NCBI GenBank assembly: GCA_022072165.1
Contig: JAJVIF010000003.1
Coordinates: forward strand, 62,001 to 126,000
Direction of reading: 5' to 3'
Length of the DNA: 64,000 nucleotides
Origin: a bacterium
GTDB lineage: Bacteria > JAJVIF01
In this document: positions 58,336 to 64,000 of the stretch, piece after piece
Position numbering within the stretch: position 1 is the stretch's first letter
Layout: the number at the start of each line of letters is the position of its first letter
Translations under genes and position numbers: made by a program
The notes under the pieces: generated by a model
Databases searched by the model: none
What the model was told of the DNA's origin: nothing
What the model saw: the letters and a program-made list of their open reading frames with translations, nothing else

Positions 58336-59334
58336 ATGGCTGCTACCACCCAGATCGACGCCTCCCTTGACGCCACTCCCCCGGACCCCGGACGCGCTCA
58401 GCCGCTGATTGAGGGCCTGTGCGGTGCCATCAACCGGATCTTTGTCGGGAAGCCCGATGTGGTGGATGCGTTCATCGTCGCGCTCCTCGCCCGGGGTCAT
58501 GTGCTGCTTGAGGATGTGCCGGGAGTCGGGAAGACCACGCTGGCCAAAACCCTCGCCCGCAGTGTCGATGCCTCGTTTCAGCGGATCCAGTGCACCCCGG
58601 ACCTCCTCCCCAGCGACATCTCCGGGACCTACATCTACAACCAGCAGACTGCCGAGTTCGAGCTGCGCCCCGGACCCATCTTCGCGAATTTCGTTCTCGC
58701 CGATGAGATCAACCGCGCGACGCCCCGGACCCAGAGCGCCCTGCTGGAAGCGATGGAAGAGGCGACAGTTACCCTCGACCGCGAGACCCGTCCGCTGCCT
58801 GAAGTCTTCATGCTGATCGCTACGCAGAATCCCATTGAGTACCAGGGGACCTATGCGCTGCCCGAAGCCCAGAAAGACCGCTTTCTGATGCGGCTGTCGC
58901 TCGGCTATCTCGATGCCGCCCATGAAATCGAAATGCTCGATCAGCAGCAGGACCAGTCGCCGCTGGAACAACTCGCCCCGGTGATGTCCCTGGACGAACT
59001 GCTGCTCCTCCAGGGGATGGTGCGTGGGGTGTTCGTCGACCCAAAAATCAAGGACTACATCGTCCGGCTCATCAACACGACACGCCGCGATCCGCAGGTA
59101 CAGCTCGGGGCCAGCCCCCGGGGCAGCCTCGGACTCATGCACGCCGCGCAGGCGCTGGCGCTGATCCGGGGACGCGCCTTTGTCCAGCCTCAGGACGTGA
59201 AGGACATCGCACTGCCGGTCCTGGCGCACCGGATGATTCTGCGCGGGCAGGGGCAACGGGGGGGCGGCGCGGGCATTGCCTATGTGCGGGAGCTCTTGCG
59301 TAATGTCCCGCCGGTAGCCGAAGTCGCCAGATAG
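58336..59334 (+). CDS. MoxR-family AAA+ ATPase
   Basis: A 332-residue ATPase. Walker A is GVGKTT (63-68) in LLEDVPGVGKTTLAKTLA; Walker B is FVLADEINRATPRTQSALLEAMEE (~115-138). MoxR signatures: IQCTPDLLPSDISGTYIYN, VTLDRETRPLPEVFMLIATQNPIEYQGTYALPEAQKDRFLM, and a lid domain with LGASPRGSLGLMHAAQALALIRGR and FVQPQDVKDIALPVLAHRMIL. MoxR proteins act as chaperones in maturing metal- or vWA-containing complexes and often precede DUF58 and vWA genes; none follows here, as recJ is convergent after 6 bp. The divergent protease gene shares its promoter region, so the two may be jointly controlled. Confidence 0.93.
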   Translation: MAATTQIDASLDATPPDPGRAQPLIEGLCGAINRIFVGKPDVVDAFIVALLARGHVLLEDVPGVGKTTLAKTLARSVDASFQRIQCTPDLLPSDISGTYIYNQQTAEFELRPGPIFANFVLADEINRATPRTQSALLEAMEEATVTLDRETRPLPEVFMLIATQNPIEYQGTYALPEAQKDRFLMRLSLGYLDAAHEIEMLDQQQDQSPLEQLAPVMSLDELLLLQGMVRGVFVDPKIKDYIVRLINTTRRDPQVQLGASPRGSLGLMHAAQALALIRGRAFVQPQDVKDIALPVLAHRMILRGQGQRGGGAGIAYVRELLRNVPPVAEVAR

Positions 59335-59340
59335 CAGACT

Positions 59341-61110
59341 TCAGCCGCCGCCTGGGGCGAGGACTCCGGGCCAGGAGACCACCTCGGTCACGTTCAGTTC
59401 GGTGGTCACGCGACCCTTCCAGCGATTTTCCACCGGCATACCAATGACACCGACTGGTCCTTCAGGCCAGGGCGTCTGGGGTGCGACCCCAAACTGCACG
59501 CCCCGCCAGGAGTGTCCGCTGCCGTCCACCAGGTCGAGACTCCGGTGAGCATCCCCTTTCATGCCGGTTGCCTTCACGATTTGCAGGGGTCCAATGAGAA
59601 AGCTGGGAGGCGGATTACCCGCGCCACAAGGTTCCATCTGACGCAACTCCCATAACAGTTGCGGCGTGACTTCCTCAAGGGCAAGGAGCCCATCGACCGC
59701 AATCGTGCCTGCGGCGGCTCCCCCTGATGGCGCACGAAAGGCCGTGCAGATCGCCTCCCGGAATCCCATGATGGCTCCAGCATCCAGACCAATTCCCAAC
59801 GCGGCATCGTGACCACCACAATGATGAATGTGTGCGCGACAGGACTGCACCGCCGCCAGCAGTCCGCTCCCGGTGGGGCCACGTCCGGACCCGGTGTAGA
59901 GATACGGCCCGCCATCGGGACCTTTGCGGCACTGCTCCTGATGCTGCGTGAGGACAATCGCGGGGACCCCATACGCTTCCATGAGCCGGGCCGCCACGAT
60001 CCCCACCACGCCAAAATGCCACTGCGGCGCAGCGACCACCAGGACCGGTTGTGGTCCCTGCTGCGCCAGGAGTTGCTCGGCCTGCTGCGCGGCCTGCCCG
60101 AACACGGAGTCGGTCATATCCCGTCGTTGCCGGTTGAACTCCTGCAAGCGCGCCAGCTGCTCCCGGGCATCCTGCGTGGAAGTCGTCAGCAGCAGTTGTG
60201 CCGCGACCGACGGATCCTGCATACGCCCGGCTGCATTGAGGAGGGGAATGGCACCGAAGGCGAGGTCCCGGGCAGTGAGGGGTTGTCCCGGCTTGCGCGT
60301 CGCTTCCAGCAGGGCGAAGAGTCCGGCATTACGGACATGGGGCATGAGCCGGAGTCCCTGCGTCACCAGCGCCCGATTTTCCCCGGTCAACGGACAGACA
60401 TCGGCGATGGTCGAGAGGGTGGCGTAGGGGATCAGCGGCGCGGGATCGAGGGGAATGCCCATCCCATCGGCGACACTCTGCACCACCTTCAGCGCAATGC
60501 CCCCACCGGAGAGCCCTTTGTACGGATACCGGCAGTCGGGCTGCATCGGGTTGACGAACCAGGGAGTCGATGGCAGGCGAGCGCCGAGTTCATGATGGTC
60601 GGTGATGCAAAGCGCGATCTCGGCGGCGTCGCAGGCCTCCATCGCTTCGTACGCCTGACTCCCCGTGTCCGCCGTCAGCAGGAGCCGGATCCCCGCATCG
60701 GCGGCGAGCTGCACCGCCCGCAGGGAGACTCCATAGCCATCCACAAAGCGGCTCGGCAGGAAGCCCCGCACGCGTCCGCCGAGGGACTCCAGTCCCCGAC
60801 GGTAGATCACAGCGCCACAGATGCCATCGACGTCGTAGTCGCCATGCACCAGGATCGGCTCGCTGCGGCGGATCGCGCTGATGAGTCGCTCCACCAGCGC
60901 TTCCCCGTTGTGAAACGCCCCCGCTCCCGGCTCCGGTGACCACTCAGGCCGGAGGTAACTCTTCAGCGCCGGGGAGGTGTTGTAGTCCCGGGCCAGCAGG
61001 AGCGTGGCGAAGGGACGAGTAATCCTTAGCTTGTCCATCAGCAGTTCAACACGCGACAGTTCGATCTCCGGAAGACTGACTGTCGGACTCGGGGCAGTAA
61101 GCGCAGGCAC
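59341..61110 (-). CDS. recJ: Single-stranded-DNA-specific exonuclease RecJ
   Basis: A 589-residue protein, GTG start at 61110. DHH-family motifs: ILVHGDYDVDGICGAVIYRRGL (motif I, Asp pair), LLLTADTGSQAYEAM, ALCITDHHELG (DHH motif), YPYKGLSGGGIALKVV and LIPYATLSTIADVCPL. The DHHA1 domain has PVLVVAAPQWHFGVVGIVAARLMEAYGVPAIVL, GSGRGPTGSGLLAAVQSC and CGGHDAALGIGLDAG, and a C-terminal OB domain contains EPCGAGNPPPSFLIGPL. It degrades 5' single-stranded ends in RecFOR recombination and mismatch or base-excision repair. Typical length. A consensus TATAAT (61125-61120, minus) ends 9 nt before the start. It converges on the MoxR gene. Confidence 0.96.
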   Translation of the reverse strand: MPALTAPSPTVSLPEIELSRVELLMDKLRITRPFATLLLARDYNTSPALKSYLRPEWSPEPGAGAFHNGEALVERLISAIRRSEPILVHGDYDVDGICGAVIYRRGLESLGGRVRGFLPSRFVDGYGVSLRAVQLAADAGIRLLLTADTGSQAYEAMEACDAAEIALCITDHHELGARLPSTPWFVNPMQPDCRYPYKGLSGGGIALKVVQSVADGMGIPLDPAPLIPYATLSTIADVCPLTGENRALVTQGLRLMPHVRNAGLFALLEATRKPGQPLTARDLAFGAIPLLNAAGRMQDPSVAAQLLLTTSTQDAREQLARLQEFNRQRRDMTDSVFGQAAQQAEQLLAQQGPQPVLVVAAPQWHFGVVGIVAARLMEAYGVPAIVLTQHQEQCRKGPDGGPYLYTGSGRGPTGSGLLAAVQSCRAHIHHCGGHDAALGIGLDAGAIMGFREAICTAFRAPSGGAAAGTIAVDGLLALEEVTPQLLWELRQMEPCGAGNPPPSFLIGPLQIVKATGMKGDAHRSLDLVDGSGHSWRGVQFGVAPQTPWPEGPVGVIGMPVENRWKGRVTTELNVTEVVSWPGVLAPGGG

Positions 61111-61119
61111 GTCGACGCG

Positions 61120-61125
61120 ATTATA
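61120..61125 (-). promoter_or_regulatory. Leaderless promoter -10 (TATAAT) of recJ
   Basis: Perfect consensus TATAAT on the minus strand, 9 nt before the GTG start; no ribosome site between. Confidence 0.6.
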
Positions 61126-61207
61126 GAGACCCGGGCAGACACCGCAGTGTTCCTAAGATTGCGTATGCTACGGCGAGTCTGTACTGTCTGCAGCCCGGGG
61201 AGTTGTC

Positions 61208-62836
61208 ATGAGCCAACGCTGGCCCACGCTGTTGCCAAACGCCCTGGCGTTCCTCTCCAGTTGCTGGATCATGGTGATTGAACTGGTCGCCAGTCGGCTG
61301 GTGGCGCGGTACATCGGGTCGTCGGTCTATACCTGGACCGCCGTCATTGGCGTGATTCTCGCGGGCATCAGCCTGGGGAATCACATCGGCGGACGCCTCG
61401 CGGACAAGTACCCCGCCCGGCAGCTGGTCGGTGCGCTGTTCTGTCTTGCAAGTCTCCTGGTATTGCTGGCGCTGGCGATCCATCCCAGCCTGGGAGGGGC
61501 CATCAGCGGCTTCGACGCGCTTCCCTGGAGTGTGCGGATTGTGCTCGTGGTCGCGGGGATCTTCTTCATGCCCGCAGTGGCGCTGGGGACCATCGGACCG
61601 GTCGCGGCCCGGATGGCCCTCGCGGCGAGTCGGGAAGCCGGGCAGGCGATCGGCAATGTCTACGCCTGGGGGGCCATCGGCAGCATTGTCGGGACCTTCA
61701 TGGCAGGCTTCTGGCTCATCGGGGCCCTGGGGACCGTCAACATCCTCGCCACCAGCGCCGGGATGCTGGGTCTCATCGGCCTGGCGATGCTCGGCACGGC
61801 CCGTCGGGTCGGCGGTGCAGCAGCGATGCTCCTGTTGGCAGCGGCGACCATCGCCCCCTGGCCGCTGCCGGGGCGCAAAGCGGCGCTCCAGCGCGAGGCG
61901 GTCATTCGTGAAAGTATGCGTTCCGGACGTCCAGTCCTCCATTTGCGGGAAAGCGACTACTACCACATTGTGGTGCGGACCGATAAATCCGAGAGCGGTG
62001 CGCCACGCTCCACACTGGTGCTCGACAATCTCATTCATGGATTCTGGGTGCCCCGACATCCCGGAGCTCTTGAATATGAGTACGAACGGCTCTATGCCGC
62101 ACTGACGGAAGCCTTTGTTGATCGCGTGGGGACCCCACCCGCTGCTGCACTTTTCATCGGTGGTGGGGCATACACATTCCCCCGGTGGGTTGAGCAAAGG
62201 TGGCCCTCGACACGCAACGTGGTCTCGGAAATCGATCCGGCAGTCGTGGAAGCCAATCATGTCGCGCTGGGCTTAGCCCGGGACACTGCCATCGAGAGCC
62301 GGGTCGGCGATGCGCGACAGGGGCTGGCGAAAGAGCCGCCCGGTACGTACACCATCATCTACGGCGATGCCTTCCACGACTTCATGGTCCCCTGGCATCT
62401 GACGACGGTCGAATTCACGGAGCATCTGCATCAGATGCTGGCCGACGACGGGCTGTATCTGATGAACATCATCGATCTGTACGACCCCTCCGATTTGCGG
62501 GTCGCCCGGTTCGCAGGTTCGCTCTATCGCACCTGCGCCGAGGTCTTCGGCGACGATGCGGTCAGTCTCTGGGTCTGCCTGGGGGTTGTGGATGCCGGAC
62601 CAGGCTCCCCTCGTCGAACCACCTACGTTCTTGCTGCCGCCAAAGGCGATGCTGCGAAAAGTCTGCTGACCCTGGAGCCGCCGAAGGACTCCGGCGGCGA
62701 AGCCGGCTCACCCTTCTGGGCCAAACGGATCCCCGATGCAGCCGCCAAAGCGCTGGCGGCGCAAAGCCCGCTCCTCACCGATGATTTCGCGCCGGTGGAG
62801 CAGTTCCTGGCGCGTGTCGCCGCGAGTCGCGGATGA
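61208..62836 (+). CDS. Membrane/spermidine-synthase-like fusion protein, first of a tandem pair
   Basis: A 542-residue protein with a GGGGAG ribosome site before ATG 61208. Residues ~8-225 have seven or eight membrane helices of the fused MFS/spermidine synthase type (LPNALAFLSSCWIMVIELVASRLVARYIGSSVYTWTAVIGVILAGISLGNHIGGRLADKYP). Residues ~290-500 are a Rossmann methyltransferase-like aminopropyltransferase domain: ALFIGGGAYTFPRWVEQRWP (SAM-type loop), VSEIDPAVVEANHVALGL and TYTIIYGDAFHDFMVPWHLTTVEF, where DAF is the family motif. True polyamine synthesis is unproven for such fusions; they may act on membrane-associated or exported substrates. The stop overlaps the next, similar gene by ATGA. 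Confidence 0.85.
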   Translation: MSQRWPTLLPNALAFLSSCWIMVIELVASRLVARYIGSSVYTWTAVIGVILAGISLGNHIGGRLADKYPARQLVGALFCLASLLVLLALAIHPSLGGAISGFDALPWSVRIVLVVAGIFFMPAVALGTIGPVAARMALAASREAGQAIGNVYAWGAIGSIVGTFMAGFWLIGALGTVNILATSAGMLGLIGLAMLGTARRVGGAAAMLLLAAATIAPWPLPGRKAALQREAVIRESMRSGRPVLHLRESDYYHIVVRTDKSESGAPRSTLVLDNLIHGFWVPRHPGALEYEYERLYAALTEAFVDRVGTPPAAALFIGGGAYTFPRWVEQRWPSTRNVVSEIDPAVVEANHVALGLARDTAIESRVGDARQGLAKEPPGTYTIIYGDAFHDFMVPWHLTTVEFTEHLHQMLADDGLYLMNIIDLYDPSDLRVARFAGSLYRTCAEVFGDDAVSLWVCLGVVDAGPGSPRRTTYVLAAAKGDAAKSLLTLEPPKDSGGEAGSPFWAKRIPDAAAKALAAQSPLLTDDFAPVEQFLARVAASRG

Positions 62837-64000
62837 CAGCCCCCGCTCCGTCCCGTCCATCGCTGCTGGTGCCCTATCTCCTCGCGTTCATGGCGGGCTT
62901 CCAGATTCTGGTGGTCGAGATGGTGGCGGGGCGCTACATCAATCTCTATCTGGGGTCATCGCTCTATGGCTGGACCACGCTCATCGGGGTGGTCCTGGGT
63001 GGGGTGAGCTTCGGCAACATCATTGGTGGCTGGCTCGCGACCAAACCGGATGTCCGCTACCACCTGGGACTCGCCTGCCTGATGAGCGCGTTGCTGATCC
63101 TGGTGATCCTGCGGATCAATCCGATCCTGAGCTACGCCGTCACGGACATGGAAGGCATCGACTGGGCGGTGCGGGTGGTACTGGTCGTAGGCGCACTGCT
63201 GTTTGTCCCGTCTGTCGCCATGGGGCTGATTAGTCCGATGGCGGCTCGCTGGGCGCTCTCGCTGGCTCCGGAACGTCCTGGAGAATTGCTTGGGACCATG
63301 AGCGCCCTTGGGACCTGGGGCGCGATCATGGGTGCGTTCCTCCCCGGCTTCTTTCTCATCGCCTGGATGGGGACTGCGAGCCTCCTGCTGACTTTGATGT
63401 GCCTGATGGGGCTCCTGGGACTCTGGCTCCTGGGGGCACCGACCCTGCGTCTTGGCCCGCTGCCCACCGGCTGGCTGGCGATGGGGCTGGTGGTTTGCGG
63501 GATGCTCTGGGTCTGGCCGCTACCAGGGCGTGAAGCGACCCTCCGGGCCGCCCAACTCCGCTGGTTCAATCCGGCCGATGCACCGGCAGATGTGATCTAT
63601 GTCGAGGAAAGTGATTACTTCACCATCAAAGTGGTCGCCGACCAGCCGGATGCAGAGCATCGGACATTGCAACTGGTACTCGATCACCTCGTTCATGGCT
63701 ACATTGTCGAAGGGGAGCCGACGCAGCTGGAGTACTCCTATGAGCACATCTACAGTTGGGTGACCCGTCGCTGGGCCCATCGCGAAGCCTCGCGTCATCC
63801 CGACAAGCCGGTCCCGATGCGAGCTCTCTACCTGGGAGGCGGGTCTTATACCTTCCCCCGGTGGGTTGAGATTCGGTTTCCGGGAGCGGAGCAGCTGGTG
63901 TCGGAAATTGATCCCCGAGTGACTGAAACGGTCTACAGCCAGATGGGCCTGCCCCGGGACACCTCGATCCGGAGCCGGACTGAGGATGCCCGGCGCGTGG
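62833..64000 (+). CDS. Second membrane/spermidine-synthase-like fusion protein (3' end outside window)
   Basis: The frame runs from ATG 62833 (ATGA overlap with the previous stop) to the window end, 389 codons without a stop. It parallels the preceding protein closely: YLLAFMAGFQILVVEMVAGRYINLYLGSSLYGWTTLIGVVLGGVSFGNIIGGWLA at the start, VWPLPGREATLR after the helices, ESDYFTIKVV, LVLDHLVHGYI, RALYLGGGSYTFPRWVEIRFPGAEQLVSEIDP and LPRDTSIRSRTEDARR. The two therefore arose by tandem duplication and are probably co-translated, perhaps as a heterodimer. The DAF catalytic segment lies beyond the window. Confidence 0.88.
   Translation, partial: MTAPAPSRPSLLVPYLLAFMAGFQILVVEMVAGRYINLYLGSSLYGWTTLIGVVLGGVSFGNIIGGWLATKPDVRYHLGLACLMSALLILVILRINPILSYAVTDMEGIDWAVRVVLVVGALLFVPSVAMGLISPMAARWALSLAPERPGELLGTMSALGTWGAIMGAFLPGFFLIAWMGTASLLLTLMCLMGLLGLWLLGAPTLRLGPLPTGWLAMGLVVCGMLWVWPLPGREATLRAAQLRWFNPADAPADVIYVEESDYFTIKVVADQPDAEHRTLQLVLDHLVHGYIVEGEPTQLEYSYEHIYSWVTRRWAHREASRHPDKPVPMRALYLGGGSYTFPRWVEIRFPGAEQLVSEIDPRVTETVYSQMGLPRDTSIRSRTEDARRV

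Overview
This is a gene-dense, GC-rich (roughly two-thirds G+C by eye) bacterial chromosome segment with no rRNA, integrase or phage genes. Most proteins are housekeeping. Lineage clues are mixed: a single-chain glycyl-tRNA synthetase, a cell-wall/division run murB-ftsQ-DUF881-Sbp-like as in Gram-positive and other Terrabacteria-type lineages, a Cheo-type (AAC-N4-GTT) LexA site before an error-prone DnaE, many genes whose -10 hexamer lies 6-9 nt before the start codon (leaderless mRNAs), and a ChlP-like geranylgeranyl reductase near a plastid/cyanobacterial-like ferredoxin. I infer an uncultured, poorly characterised lineage and cannot name the phylum without a marker search.

Layout. 1-3345: end of a diacylglycerol-kinase-like gene and a large PKD-type lipoprotein on the minus strand. 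3346-4166: hairpin-rich repeat cluster A. 4167-10407: unknown protein, GT4 glycosyltransferase, ferredoxin, coiled-coil/AT-hook/HTH regulator with its own palindrome, ACT-malic enzyme, geranylgeranyl reductase. 10408-13569: accessory region of lower coding density with a minus-strand group of small Cys-rich exported proteins and a lipoprotein, preceded by a 10-bp tandem repeat. 13570-17205: murB-ftsQ-DUF881-Sbp-like operon. 17296-19824: second giant lipoprotein. 20201-24695: lipoprotein, RDD protein and two GT-C glycosyltransferases. 24763-33124: exported protein, orphan PilC/GspF, NAD kinase, folD, two GT4 and one GT-C transferase. 33276-38805: third giant lipoprotein, vWA-like exported protein, orphan FlhB. 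38905-46759: glyQS, TIR-like/TPR protein, sugar-nucleotide pyrophosphorylase, a second Cys-rich/lipoprotein locus (one gene frameshifted), purH. 46811-54540: repeat clusters C, B and D around tRNA-Pro(GGG), a PAP2 phosphatase, topA and the LexA-boxed dnaE2. 54555-64000: family 4 UDG, C-terminally extended trpS, archaemetzincin-like protease divergent from a MoxR ATPase, recJ, and two tandem membrane/spermidine-synthase fusions, the second cut by the window end.

The most unusual content is the family of intergenic hairpin arrays. A 72-nt element of three consecutive hairpins occurs four times, with stems 1 and 2 changing in compensatory fashion while the linker ACCCA and stem 3 stay fixed. Other notable signals are the leaderless promoters, the probable SOS box on dnaE2, the three-member lipoprotein family and the duplicated Cys-rich/lipoprotein cassette.
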